From NCBI GenBank assembly GCA_964571845.1, contig CAZNDM010000050.1, positions 1 to 64,000 of the forward strand: a DNA stretch of 64,000 bases, in the 5' to 3' direction. Both the position numbers and the translations under genes were made by a program. Below, piece after piece: positions 54,101 to 62,051 of the stretch. The DNA is from WFZT01 sp964571845 (lineage in GTDB: Bacteria > Hydrothermota > Hydrothermia > B15-G9 > WFZT01). The first letter of the stretch is position 1; the number at the start of each line of letters is the position of its first letter. The notes beneath the pieces were generated by a model. The model made no database searches. It saw only the letters and a program-made list of their open reading frames with translations, and had not been told where the DNA came from.

Positions 54101-54264
54101 TAGTGGATGGTAAGGTGATAAAAGGGGATAAGAGGCGCGCGACAGGGTTATGTCCAAATGCTGTCATGAGAATCGATCCGGTGTTGAAGAATGTCTCAAT
54201 GGAGGATGTGATCGGCGGTTCTGCGTCCTACTTTGATACAAGGGTTGAGCTTGTGAGAATTTGA
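51130..54264 (+). CDS. Molybdopterin oxidoreductase, TtrA/PsrA/ArrA-like, Tat-exported
   Basis: The 1044-residue catalytic subunit starts with a twin-arginine signal (KRREFVKSAAFVGG), so it acts outside the cytoplasmic membrane. A [4Fe-4S] motif uses C57, C60, C64 and C109 (CLQCHTSC...CPKG). The candidate Mo ligand is C266 in TTICEQSHH. Pterin-binding stretches include YWGTGAFEANFGPTP, VDPRLSKTAA and the C-terminal domain from about 870. Length and the Cys-type ligand fit the tetrathionate/polysulfide/arsenate reductase branch of the DMSO reductase family; tetrathionate reductase is my best guess. It lies 11 nt after the iron-sulfur gene. Confidence 0.9.
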   Translation: MKRREFVKSAAFVGGYAALASKLEASSNMMNFIVQKAASGQISYPLARPQNVIYSACLQCHTSCTIKVKILNGIAVKIDGNPYSPMNMIPQLPYSTPPTEAAKFDGKLCPKGQAGIQTLYDPYRLRKVLKRDGPRGSNRWKVISFEQAINEIVNGGYLFKHVKGEENRYVHGLKDIYKLRDPAILKKMKKDAALVAKKKMSVSDFKRKYGKYLNTLISPDHPDLGPINNQLVFMAGRIEHGRKEFAKRWLYDAFGSVNFYEHTTICEQSHHIAYKSATKKYVNGKWVSGKEHMKPDALNSEFIIYWGTGAFEANFGPTPISEKITEGIATGRLKIAVVDPRLSKTAARAWKWLPVKPGYDAALALGMIRWIIENKRFDEKYLRASNKSAAKLNNETTWTNATYLVKIEKDGPGALLRASELGIGDEHTFVVISNGKPTPVKPESGAPVTGELFYSGKVNGIKVKSVFQLLKEEAFSKSLDEWARLAGVTANDIAELASEFTSHGKKAAIDFYRGPVQHPNGYYNGYLIIVLNLLIGNPDWKGGLSAGGGHWHEMGNKRKGPFNLKAMHPGKLGSFGVKLTREKSKYEDTTLFEGYPAKRPWFPFTGNVYQEILPSAADGYPYKIKALILHKGTPAFASPAGHTNIEILKDLDAIPLFIACDIVVGETSMYADYIFPDTAIWERWGTPHITPDVPAKTSKVRQPTVTPLTEIVSVFGEKMHLSMEALLLAIAEKLNLPGYGKDGFGKGWDFKRPEDYYLKMVANIAAGDKVGEEVPDASFNELKIFRSARRHLDKATFDENKWIRAVGKEWWKKVVYVLNRGGRFEDLTNKFIGEGKLVHKFGRMFNIYFEPVALARNPMNGRRFSGMGTFRPITDVAEKPIRDSKYPLYLITYKEIFGGQSRTIGDYWITQTYAPENYVYIHPATARRYNLRDGDIVKIVSATNPEGVWDLKNGQRIPVAGKVKITEGVRKDVVAVSWSYGHWAYGASDIIVDGKVIKGDKRRATGLCPNAVMRIDPVLKNVSMEDVIGGSASYFDTRVELVRI

Positions 54265-54271
54265 GGGATGG

Positions 54272-54304
54272 GGGAGGGGGCGGGCCGAAGGCCCGCCCCC
54301 TCCC
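54272..54304 (+). terminator. Strong hairpin after molybdoenzyme gene
   Basis: A perfect 15-bp inverted repeat (54272-54286 with 54290-54304) is separated by a GAA loop. The stem is almost all G and C, starting GGGAGGGGG. It begins 8 nt after the stop codon. There is no T-tract, so termination may rely on the hairpin alone. It stands out from its AT-richer surroundings. Confidence 0.75.
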
Positions 54305-54340
54305 TCAAACATGAAAAATCAATTCCCCGGAAAATTCACC

Positions 54341-54631
54341 TTAATCCTTTCCAGATACCAACCAGCTTTTTACTGATTGAACAAAAGAAGCTGTATATTC
54401 CTTCCCCAATCTCCATTCACAAATCAAAGTTTCATAATGCTCAAGGGGTATAAGGTTACAAAAAATTTCCAGAGGTGTGAAACCCTTTTGACTGGCACTT
54501 CTCATAACAGTCTTTAAAAACTTTCAATTACTTTTCGTGGATGGGATCAAAGGGAGGCGATGTTTGCTCTTTCAACGCCATAGTAAAGCTCTCTGGAAAG
54601 TAGGGTTCTCCCACGCTTTAAGGGGGTATGG
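54341..54631 (-). pseudogene. Decayed minus-strand ORF remnant
   Basis: About 96 codons read in one frame with two internal TGA stops (54524-54526 and 54572-54574) and a terminal TAA at 54341-54343. The last 60 codons are clean and protein-like, including TPLEIFCNLIPLEHYETL and CEWRLGKEYTASFVQSVKSW. This looks like debris of a mobile-element or recombinase-type gene, but I do not recognise the family. It flanks the molybdoenzyme operon opposite the IS3 remnant. Confidence 0.4.
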
Positions 54632-54676
54632 TTATATTTGCCTTTTTGTACAAATTTTTAAAACTTCATAACGCTC

Positions 54677-54704
54677 AACACCTTGAAAATAACACCTTGA
54701 AAAT
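54677..54704. repeat. 14-bp direct tandem duplication
   Basis: AACACCTTGAAAAT occurs twice head to tail (54677-54690, 54691-54704) in gene-free sequence. It is possibly a slippage product or a regulator site pair. The rest of 54632-54791 shows nothing I recognise. Confidence 0.5.
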
Positions 54705-54791
54705 CCAGGTTGTGCATATTACACCGTGTAAAATTCCATCTGATTCGGGATATTTGATCTTTTCATAGTTTTTCAGCAGGGAGTGTATAGA

Positions 54792-55100
54792 TTAAACCTG
54801 TTTGCCCTCGAGTTTTTCGATTTTATCCTCGATCTTTATTATCAGGTTAAAAGTTCTGTGAATGGTTTTTCTGACAACGGTATTCCAGACAATAGGATAG
54901 ACATGTTTCTTCCACTTCCTCAAGATTTGCTGAGATTTTCTAAGGCTTAAAACGACCTTCTTCAGGAATTCGGGATTTGTGAGGTAATTAAGCTGATCCT
55001 CAATGAAGTTCACATCCCGCAATGTGGTTATCGAGTATTTGATCACAGTTAAATTGAATGTTAGCTTTGTCCAGAAGGCGTATATCCTGTATTTCAGCAT
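54792..55100 (-). CDS. Small hypothetical protein
   Basis: This 102-residue protein is not recognised. It is helical, basic in the middle (RKSQQILRKWKKH) and ends with a coiled-coil-like IIKIEDKIEKLEGKQV. There is no signal peptide or clear membrane span. I accept it as real because a promoter with exact 17-nt spacing ends 6 nt before its ATG, the pattern seen at other first genes in this window. Confidence 0.55.
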   Translation of the reverse strand: MLKYRIYAFWTKLTFNLTVIKYSITTLRDVNFIEDQLNYLTNPEFLKKVVLSLRKSQQILRKWKKHVYPIVWNTVVRKTIHRTFNLIIKIEDKIEKLEGKQV

Positions 55101-55106
55101 ATCAAA

Positions 55107-55135
55107 AATATAACATACAAGTCCTTTTGATACAA
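55107..55135 (-). promoter_or_regulatory. Promoter of small hypothetical gene (leaderless)
   Basis: On the minus strand TTGTAT (55130-55135), a 17-nt spacer and TATATT (55107-55112) end 6 nt before the ATG at 55100. Confidence 0.5.
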
Positions 55136-55147
55136 CAGATTGCTGTA

Positions 55148-55849
55148 TTAACGACTGAGTACATCAAGTCTGTCAAATCCCTCGTCGATTTCAGGAGTTT
55201 CAAATTTTTCTGCGAGTTTCTTGATTACACCTTCCCAGTCAATTCCCTCCCCTCTGATTAGAACATATGGGTCCTGGGTTCTTCTTTTTATGCAAACATC
55301 TATTGGAAGATCAAAAAATACCCCGACAATTTCTAAGTTTGAAACGGTTTTCAGGATAGACTCAAAGTCCTGTCTGTTGTGATAAAGATCGGGATTGAGT
55401 GAAGAGACGAACATTTTCCAGAAGCTCTGTATAATCTTCTCGGTCAACTCGTCGTCCTTTTTGAATTCTTTGAGGATTTTTTCGATAATTTTTTCATCAC
55501 TTTCCCGGAAGAGGCTCATTCTTTCCTGATTCAATGAATCCAGAATCATGCGTGCAATCTCTCTTGTTCTCCGGGGTGGTTTGATGAACATCTCTCGCGT
55601 CTTTCTATCTATATTCGTTCGGTCAACGATAACATTAAAGCCCTGTGTGATCGCTGTAACATACATTGTGCTTTCGAATTCGTGATATAAGGGGACATTT
55701 TCTCTGATAAAATTGTAAAAACTTGTCATCTGTAAGATGTCGTCCATTGCGATTCTGATGGTATTATAAGGGTCGTTTGAAATAAGTTTTCTTGCAAATG
55801 TTGTCTTCCCTGATCCTGGCAATCCTATAAGTATGTAAACTTTTTGCAT
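55148..55849 (-). CDS. P-loop kinase, AAA_33/zeta-toxin-like
   Basis: The 233-residue protein begins MQKVYILIGLPGSGKTTFA with Walker A GLPGSGKT, then a DDI acidic motif, VIVDRTNIDRKTR (the DxTN pattern of polynucleotide-kinase-like and related small-molecule kinases), and a lid region with IDVCIKRRTQDP. It probably phosphorylates a nucleotide, RNA end or metabolite. An ATG 36 nt upstream (55885) is in frame, but a TTGAAT-17-TAAAAT promoter overlaps those codons, so I set the start at 55849, 7 nt after the -10 box. It is monocistronic. Confidence 0.82.
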   Translation of the reverse strand: MQKVYILIGLPGSGKTTFARKLISNDPYNTIRIAMDDILQMTSFYNFIRENVPLYHEFESTMYVTAITQGFNVIVDRTNIDRKTREMFIKPPRRTREIARMILDSLNQERMSLFRESDEKIIEKILKEFKKDDELTEKIIQSFWKMFVSSLNPDLYHNRQDFESILKTVSNLEIVGVFFDLPIDVCIKRRTQDPYVLIRGEGIDWEGVIKKLAEKFETPEIDEGFDRLDVLSR

Positions 55850-55856
55850 GGATGGG

Positions 55857-55885
55857 ATTTTAACCCTGAGGATTGTCATATTCAA
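55857..55885 (-). promoter_or_regulatory. Promoter of P-loop kinase gene (leaderless)
   Basis: On the minus strand TTGAAT (55880-55885), a 17-nt spacer and TAAAAT (55857-55862) end 7 nt before the ATG at 55849. Confidence 0.65.
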
Positions 55886-55966
55886 GAACGCAGGTTAGAG
55901 TGTCTAAGAGATTAGCCCGCTTTTTGAAAATCAAGGTTGTGTTCTTAACTCGACGTTAGAAAGAGG

Positions 55967-56923
55967 CTATTCAACCAGTTTGAAACTTTCGACTATAAGT
56001 TCCATTCTGATGATAAACTGAAGTTTTTCATTTCTGTCAGGTGCAAAGACTGCCATGTCAAACATGTAAAACTTATTGTTCAGGTTAAATGCGAGGGTCT
56101 CAAAAGGCCCACCTATGTATTCTTTATCGTTCTGCCAGATTCCGAACACCTTTATGGCAGGTTGATCCATGAAGGTCGTATCTTTCACCCGGATGTGTTC
56201 TTTATAGACATAGTCCCCTTCGTAGTATTTATCAGTTAAAGTATTTCGAAGATTGATAATCTCAGATGCATCGAACAGTCTCGGTGCATTTTCTCGATAG
56301 AAGAACATAAATCTGTCGGGGTAGTGTTTGGCAATACTGGCAAAATTTGTGTCCTGGACTACATAAGCCCAGCCTTCGGGGAAATCAAAGGTAAATCCAT
56401 ATTTTTTGCCAAATTCTTCGGAGAATTTTTTGTCGTGTCCCGCAAAGTATGCTTTTTTTCTAAGAATCTCCCGGTATCTCGCGAGGAGTACCCCTTTGAC
56501 ATAGTCTTTTTTCTCATAGACGAAATTCCAGAGGGTTGTGGGTGTAGATGAGACGATCCCGATCACCGCATCCCCTTCCTCATAAACATTTTTTGAAAGG
56601 TAGATGCCGGGAGGTCTCTCTCCGAATATTTCTTTAAAAATGGGATAGTCCGGGGATGTGTAAGTTGTGATGATTACCACATTTCGATAGCCCTTGAACG
56701 GAGCAAACTGGTCGTAAGTTACAGGGTAAGTGAAAAAGAGCGGTTCGGGTCTGGGTGTGTAAAATGTATCCTGTAAGACGCTCTGGAGAAGTTTCGCCTC
56801 GCGTACTGCTCCGTCGTAAACGATGACAACCTCGTTTGCTTTCCCCCTGCCAAACCTCTCAATTTTGGTGCAGGAGGAGATGAGAATGAAAGGTATGAGA
56901 ATTATCATTTTTTTACCCAACAT
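55967..56923 (-). CDS. DUF4837 family lipoprotein
   Basis: The 318-residue protein has a lipoprotein signal with the lipobox ISSC (Cys about residue 18), so it should be a membrane-anchored periplasmic protein. The body matches the DUF4837 pattern known mainly from Bacteroidetes and allied phyla: an early IVIVYDGAVREAKLLQSVL-type segment, KNVYEEGDAVIG, and YGFTFDFPEGWAYVVQD in the middle. Function is unknown. The ATG overlaps the end of recG by 11 nt, with GGAGAGGTGAT as Shine-Dalgarno inside recG. Confidence 0.85.
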   Translation of the reverse strand: MLGKKMIILIPFILISSCTKIERFGRGKANEVVIVYDGAVREAKLLQSVLQDTFYTPRPEPLFFTYPVTYDQFAPFKGYRNVVIITTYTSPDYPIFKEIFGERPPGIYLSKNVYEEGDAVIGIVSSTPTTLWNFVYEKKDYVKGVLLARYREILRKKAYFAGHDKKFSEEFGKKYGFTFDFPEGWAYVVQDTNFASIAKHYPDRFMFFYRENAPRLFDASEIINLRNTLTDKYYEGDYVYKEHIRVKDTTFMDQPAIKVFGIWQNDKEYIGGPFETLAFNLNNKFYMFDMAVFAPDRNEKLQFIIRMELIVESFKLVE

Positions 56924-59000
56924 AGATCACCTCTCCAATTTTTTCATTTGCCAGTGTTTCTTTAATAATTCGATTTTGAGGCTTTGTCAAAAATGGGTCA
57001 TATTCGAGAATCCTTTCCACCTCAGACTTGGTCAACTGTATGAGTTTCTGATCCCTTATGAGATTAGCTATTCTAAATTTTGGCAGTCCATGCTGTTTTG
57101 TCCCAAAAATTTCACCGGGACCCCGAATTTCAAGGTCAATTTCCGCAATTTTGAATCCGTCGGTTGTTTCCACCATTGCCTTGAGCCTTTTTCGTGCGTC
57201 TTCTGATACTTTTGAAGGTGTGATGAGGATGCAATAACTTTTCTTTGAACCTCTGCCGATTCTGCCTCTGAGCTGATGCAACTGAGCGAGCCCAAATCTC
57301 TCCGCATGCTCGATAATCATGATTGTGGCATTTGGAACATCGATCCCCACCTCGATAACCGTGGTTGCAACGAGGATGTGATACTCCCCATTTCTGAATT
57401 TTCTCATAACCTCACCACGCTCATCCTTTTTCATTTTTCCGTGAATCAAACCGATGTTGATTCCTTCAGGGGCAGTTTGCCGGAGTTTTTCATACAGTTC
57501 GGTCGCAGCTTCAGCCTCGAGTTTCTCTGATTTTTCAATAAGTGGTGCCACGACATAAGCCTGGTTTCCCTTTCTCACCTCTTCAAACAGCCAGGAATAA
57601 ACTTTTTCTCTGCGTCCTTCTCTTACCCATTTTGTTACGACTTTCCCTCTCCCTGGAGGCATTTCATCTATTACTGATACATCGAGATCACCATAAATCG
57701 TTAGCGCAAGGGTTCTGGGTATTGGGGTTGCAGTCATCACAAGGAAGTGAGGGGATTTGTTTTCATATCCTTTTTCGAGTAACTTTGCCCGCTGGAGGAC
57801 TCCAAATTTGTGCTGTTCATCTATAACAGCAACGGCAAGTTTTTTAAACTCAACATCATCCTGGATCAGGGCATGAGTTCCTACAACGATTTCAGCGTCT
57901 CCTGTTTTTATTCGTTCGAGTGACAGTTGTTTCTCCTTTTTCTTCATCTTACCTGTGAGCAGGGTCATTTTGACATTGAGGGGGAGCAGGTACTCGCTCA
58001 TAACGAGGAAATGTTGCTCGGCGAGTATTTCAGTGGGTGCCATAAGTACAGCCTGATAGCCGTTTTCCACAGCCACGAGCATGGTATAAAGTGCCACGAC
58101 TGTTTTCCCGCTTCCCACATCTCCCTGGAGGAGGCGGTGCATGGGAGTGTTCCTCGACAGATCGGATGTTATCTCACCTATCACTCTTTTCTGCGCACCT
58201 GTCAGATCAAATTTTAGTAGTTTGACAAATCTGTCGGTAAGGTCTCCCTTTACCTCAAGCGGGATGCCAAGACCTCTGGATTCGACCCTTTTTTCAAGGA
58301 GTTTGATGTAAAAGTAAAAAAGTTCTTCAAAAACGAGGGTGTTTCTTGCAACCCTCGCCTCTTTAAGGTCCTTTGGGAAATGGAGCAGGTGGATAGCGTC
58401 CTTTCTTGAGTAAAGTCTGAATTTGTTGCGAATGTACTCTGGTAATGTTTCCGGAATTTCATCACCAATTTTTTCGAGTACATCGAGTATCAGTTTTCTG
58501 ATAAATCTTGGCTTCAAGCCCTCGGTTGAGGGATAAACCGGGACGAGCATTCCTGCGAGGATTTTGCTACCTGCAGGTTGTTTATTGTCATCAATTATTT
58601 CGTACTCTGGATGGTATATGACTTTTGTGCCCCGGTAAACATAGGCACGACCTGATGCAATCACCTGATCCCCTTTGTTGAAGACTTTGTCGATGCCTCT
58701 AACATTCCGCCACACAAGTTCCATCCAGTCTGTACCGTCACTTATGACGACTGTAAAGACCAGTGATCCTCTAACCTTTTTTGTTCCCTTCATGAGGACT
58801 TTGCCTGCGACAGTAACTTCTTCTCCTCTCTTTACCTGATGAATTGGGGTTATGCTCCTTCTATCAATGTACCTTCTGGGTGCAAAATATAGTAGATCAA
58901 GGACCGTAATTATCCCGAGTCTCTTGAACAGTTGAGCTCTTTTGGGCCCAACACCTTTAAGGTAGCGTACTTCACGCCTTAAAAATTCGTAAATGTCCAT
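56913..59000 (-). CDS. recG: ATP-dependent DNA helicase RecG
   Basis: RecG remodels stalled forks and Holliday junctions. The roughly 695-residue protein has an N-terminal wedge/OB domain (GEEVTVAGKVLMKG), Walker A GDVGSGKT, DEQH box, MTATPIPRTLALTIYGDLD, and the C-terminal GRIGRG arginine-finger motif with the TRG-like end. Length fits the family. A GTG one codon upstream (59003) is possible, but the ATG at 59000 lies 7 nt after a -10-like TATCAT. It is cotranscribed with the DUF4837 lipoprotein. Confidence 0.97.
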   Translation of the reverse strand: MDIYEFLRREVRYLKGVGPKRAQLFKRLGIITVLDLLYFAPRRYIDRRSITPIHQVKRGEEVTVAGKVLMKGTKKVRGSLVFTVVISDGTDWMELVWRNVRGIDKVFNKGDQVIASGRAYVYRGTKVIYHPEYEIIDDNKQPAGSKILAGMLVPVYPSTEGLKPRFIRKLILDVLEKIGDEIPETLPEYIRNKFRLYSRKDAIHLLHFPKDLKEARVARNTLVFEELFYFYIKLLEKRVESRGLGIPLEVKGDLTDRFVKLLKFDLTGAQKRVIGEITSDLSRNTPMHRLLQGDVGSGKTVVALYTMLVAVENGYQAVLMAPTEILAEQHFLVMSEYLLPLNVKMTLLTGKMKKKEKQLSLERIKTGDAEIVVGTHALIQDDVEFKKLAVAVIDEQHKFGVLQRAKLLEKGYENKSPHFLVMTATPIPRTLALTIYGDLDVSVIDEMPPGRGKVVTKWVREGRREKVYSWLFEEVRKGNQAYVVAPLIEKSEKLEAEAATELYEKLRQTAPEGINIGLIHGKMKKDERGEVMRKFRNGEYHILVATTVIEVGIDVPNATIMIIEHAERFGLAQLHQLRGRIGRGSKKSYCILITPSKVSEDARKRLKAMVETTDGFKIAEIDLEIRGPGEIFGTKQHGLPKFRIANLIRDQKLIQLTKSEVERILEYDPFLTKPQNRIIKETLANEKIGEVIYVG

Positions 59001-59007
59001 CACTTTT

Positions 59008-59013
59008 ATGATA
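59008..59013 (-). promoter_or_regulatory. recG -10 box (leaderless)
   Basis: TATCAT on the minus strand ends 7 nt before the ATG at 59000. No clear -35 is seen. It faces the ispDF promoter in a 57-bp divergent region. Confidence 0.35.
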
Positions 59014-59044
59014 ATGCAGACAGTGTGGTAGAACCAATCATGCT

Positions 59045-59050
59045 TTAAAA
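59045..59050 (+). promoter_or_regulatory. ispDF -10 box (leaderless)
   Basis: TAAAAT ends 7 nt before the ATG at 59058. There is no Shine-Dalgarno between them and no good -35. Confidence 0.45.
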
Positions 59051-59057
59051 TTCAAAT

Positions 59058-60206
59058 ATGAAAGTTGACATCGTCGTCGTTGCCGCAGGATCAGGTAGAA
59101 GGTTTGGGAAGGACAAAATCTTTTTTGATCTATTTGGCAGGCCCTTGGTGTTCTACACATTAAAAAATCTCTTCTCGGCTTTCGAGTTTGAGAGGAAAAT
59201 CCTGGTGCTGAATCCGGGAAAAATTGAGGAAGGAAGGAAGAAGCTCCTGCCCTTTTTCCAGGATCTTATCATTGTTCCCGGAGGAAAGGAGAGGACGCAT
59301 TCTGTTCTGAATGGAGTGAAAAAAACGCTGTCAGAGTATGTTTTGATTCACGATGGGGCAAGACCATTTGTGCCGACTGATGTGGTAAAAAGAGTTATTG
59401 GTTCCCTCAAATCCCATCCTGCTGTTACGCCAGCGGAACCGGTCAGGGATACAATAAAGTATTATGAAGGCGAGTTTGTGTTCAAAACCCTTGACCGGTC
59501 TGGTTTAAAATCCATTCAGACACCCCAGGGATTTGAGAGGAAACTTATTCTGTCGGCGCTTGAGTATGCGTTGAGAGAGGGGCTTGTTTATACTGATGAG
59601 ACAACACTTGTTGAAGAGTTTGGCATAAAAACAAAATATGTGTCAGGAAATCCATTAAACTTCAAAATCACTTACAGAGAGGATATGGAAATGGCGGAAA
59701 AAATACTTTCGTCGAATCTTAGGACAGGTGTGGGCTTTGATATCCATAGATTTGCCGAAGGTAGAAAAATGATACTTGGAGGAATCGAAATTCCGTGTGA
59801 ATTCGGTCTCGCAGGTCATTCAGACGGGGATGCTTTGACACATGCTGTTATTGATGCCCTGCTCGGCGCTACAGGTATCGGTGACATTGGAGAGCTTTTC
59901 CCGGACACGGATGAGAAATATAGGGATGTTAAAAGCACCGATTTGCTTGTTCAGGTGGTCGATTTGATAAACAGCAGAGGGTTTTTCCCTGTGAATGTAG
60001 ATGCTGTGGTCATTACTGAAAAGCCAAAAATTTTGCAATACAGGGAAAGGATAGTTGAAAATCTTGCCGGGATTCTAAAGATCCCGACTGATAGGGTTTC
60101 GGTTAAGGGAAAGACTGCTGAAAAAATGGGGTTTGTGGGAAGGAAAGAGGGACTCGCGGTAATAGCAAATGCCCTTGTTGTGGAGGTCAAAAATGAGAAT
60201 GGTTGA
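59058..60206 (+). CDS. ispDF: Bifunctional IspD-IspF, MEP isoprenoid pathway
   Basis: Residues about 1-220 form 2-C-methyl-D-erythritol 4-phosphate cytidylyltransferase (VVVAAGSGRRFGKDK, VPGGKERTHSVLNG, HDGARPFV). Residues about 223-382 form MECDP synthase (GVGFDIHRF, GGIEIPCEFGLAGHSDGDAL, TAEKMGFVGRKEGLAV). The metal-binding DxH and the downstream His are present. These two enzymes catalyse non-consecutive steps; fusions are known in several bacteria. Stop and next start overlap within the pdp gene start. Confidence 0.96.
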   Translation: MKVDIVVVAAGSGRRFGKDKIFFDLFGRPLVFYTLKNLFSAFEFERKILVLNPGKIEEGRKKLLPFFQDLIIVPGGKERTHSVLNGVKKTLSEYVLIHDGARPFVPTDVVKRVIGSLKSHPAVTPAEPVRDTIKYYEGEFVFKTLDRSGLKSIQTPQGFERKLILSALEYALREGLVYTDETTLVEEFGIKTKYVSGNPLNFKITYREDMEMAEKILSSNLRTGVGFDIHRFAEGRKMILGGIEIPCEFGLAGHSDGDALTHAVIDALLGATGIGDIGELFPDTDEKYRDVKSTDLLVQVVDLINSRGFFPVNVDAVVITEKPKILQYRERIVENLAGILKIPTDRVSVKGKTAEKMGFVGRKEGLAVIANALVVEVKNENG

Positions 60207-61494
60207 AATAATTAAAAAGAAAAGGGATGGTGGTAAATTATCTCACGAAGAGATTTCATTTTTTGTGGAATCTTATGTTAGAGGTGATGTGCCCGATTAT
60301 CAGGTGAGTGCTCTTCTGATGGCAATTTACTTTCAGGGAATGGATTTCGAGGAGACAATGAATTTGACCAGAGCAATGATAGATAGCGGTGTTACAGTTG
60401 ATCTTACAGATCTCAGGGGTCCCAAGGTTGACAAGCATTCGACAGGTGGGGTGGGGGATAAAATTTCACTTATTCTCGCACCACTTGTTGCCTCCTGTGG
60501 AGTTGTGGTGCCGATGATATCCGGGAGGGCTCTTGGTCACACCGGTGGAACGCTTGATAAGCTTGAATCCATACCGGGATATAGAACCAACCTTTCGATA
60601 AATGAGTTTGTCGAGGTTTTGAAGGAAATTGGTGTATCGATAATAGGACAGACAGAGGAACTTGTGCCAGCCGATAGGAAGCTCTACGCCCTCAGAGATG
60701 TAACGGCAACTGTGGAAAGTATTCCATTGATTACATCAAGCATAATGTCGAAAAAGGTTGCAGAGGGTATCGACGGGCTTGTGCTCGATGTAAAAACTGG
60801 ATCAGGTGCATTTATGAGGAAAATCGAGGATGCGAGAGCCCTTGCTGAATCTCTCGTTGAAACCGGGAAATTGATGGGGAAAAGAGTCGTAGCTTTGATA
60901 ACGAATATGGATCAACCACTTGGCAGCGCCGTTGGAAACGCTATTGAGGTCGTCGAGTCAGTTGAAGTGCTAAAAAACTCAGGACCCGAGGATGTAAGAG
61001 AGCTGTCCATAAGACTTGGTATCGAGATGCTTATTATAGGTAATGTCGTAAAAAGTCCAGAAGAAGCAAGAGAAAAGCTGGAGGAGGCACTTGATTCTGG
61101 CAGGGCTTATGAGAAATGGCGTCAGATGGTTATTCGGCATGGCGGTGATCCTGATGCAGTTGAAAGAGATGACTTTATCAAAGTAAAGGGTTCATACTGG
61201 GTGAATTCAGAGGATGATGGCTATCTTTTTTCATTCGATACTTTCAAAGTCGGAATGGCGGCAACGGTTCTTGGTGCTGGTAGATCAAAAAAAGAAGATA
61301 AAATTGATCCGGATGTTGGGATAAGGGTTTTAAAGAAACTTGGCGATAGAGTTTCAAAAGGAGAACCGGTTTTCGAAGTTCTGTACAACGATGAGAAAAG
61401 GTTAAGGGATGCTCTGGGGTATCTCGAAGGATCGTTTAAAGTGAGCAATAAGCCTCCCGCCCAATTTAAACTGGTCATTGAAAGGATTTCGTGA
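60193..61494 (+). CDS. pdp: Pyrimidine-nucleoside (thymidine) phosphorylase
   Basis: The 433-residue enzyme cleaves pyrimidine nucleosides with phosphate. It has VDKHSTGGVGDKISLILAP, the phosphate-binding GRALGHTGGTLDKLESIPG, LITSSIMSKKVAEGIDGLV and VKTGSGAFM. Length fits DeoA/Pdp. Translation could be read from 60169, but the ATG at 60193 with GGAGGT at a 6-nt spacing inside ispDF is the natural start. It overlaps ispDF by 14 nt. Confidence 0.94.
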   Translation: MRMVEIIKKKRDGGKLSHEEISFFVESYVRGDVPDYQVSALLMAIYFQGMDFEETMNLTRAMIDSGVTVDLTDLRGPKVDKHSTGGVGDKISLILAPLVASCGVVVPMISGRALGHTGGTLDKLESIPGYRTNLSINEFVEVLKEIGVSIIGQTEELVPADRKLYALRDVTATVESIPLITSSIMSKKVAEGIDGLVLDVKTGSGAFMRKIEDARALAESLVETGKLMGKRVVALITNMDQPLGSAVGNAIEVVESVEVLKNSGPEDVRELSIRLGIEMLIIGNVVKSPEEAREKLEEALDSGRAYEKWRQMVIRHGGDPDAVERDDFIKVKGSYWVNSEDDGYLFSFDTFKVGMAATVLGAGRSKKEDKIDPDVGIRVLKKLGDRVSKGEPVFEVLYNDEKRLRDALGYLEGSFKVSNKPPAQFKLVIERIS

Positions 61495-61521
61495 ACCATG
61501 GAGGAATGTGTTTAGTATTGT

Positions 61522-61546
61522 GAGGAGGTTTTCCAATGACCTCCTC
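61522..61546 (+). terminator. Hairpin after pdp
   Basis: GAGGAGGT (61522-61529) pairs with ACCTCCTC (61539-61546) across a 9-nt loop. No T-tract follows. It lies 28 nt after the pdp stop and may be part of the repeat family. Confidence 0.45.
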
Positions 61547-61895
61547 CTTCGCCGGGGAAATTCTAAACTCCACAAAGCTTTGCCTTGTGGGGGAATTGAG
61601 GAGGGGCAGGCAGATCTGACAGGAAGAAGCAGGTGGGCTTTTATTGCCCTCCCTTTAATCCCCTCCCGCAGGCGGGAGGGGGTGTGGACACTTTTCACAT
61701 GCTGCTATGCAAGGTGTTGAAGAGCAATCGACAAACTCCTCCCCCACTTCGCTGGGGAAATTCTAAATTCCTCCCCCACTTTGTGGGGGAGGATTGAGGA
61801 GGGGGCAAAAAGAGCAGATCTGCTGGAGGGAAGGAGATGAGGTATTTTCCCCTCCCCTCAATCCCCTCACACTTCGTGGGAGGGGAGTTTGTAGG
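61547..61895. repeat. REP-like palindrome cluster between pdp and tpiA
   Basis: Several copies occur. CCCCTCCCGC/GCGGGAGGGG (61660-61669 with 61672-61681) and CCTCCCCCAC/GTGGGGGAGG (61770-61779 with 61783-61792, loop TTT) are perfect stems, the latter followed by ATTGAGGAGGGGG. Partial copies lie near 61570-61605, 61737-61760 and 61860-61890. Two copies are flanked by CAGATCTG-like hexamers. No gene is present between 61495 and 62051. Confidence 0.75.
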
Positions 61896-62051
61896 TAGTC
61901 CCCTTCATGTAACGGAAAGGGAAGTTGGGTGTAATCTTTCCTACAAGATGGGATTTTGCAAGCATAGGGGTGGAAATAAAGAGGTTTTTTCGCAAAATAA
62001 AGAGGGAGTAACCACTTGTAAAATATTTTTCGAACACCCTACAGTGTTTGT

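Noticed and set aside
55850..55885. Upstream ATG for the P-loop kinase
   Set aside because: The 12 extra codons coincide with a TTGAAT-17-TAAAAT promoter, so the message most likely starts at 55849.
61402..61720. ORFs across the 61.5-61.7 kb repeat
   Set aside because: They run through palindromic repeats and the pdp end, with no motif or Shine-Dalgarno.
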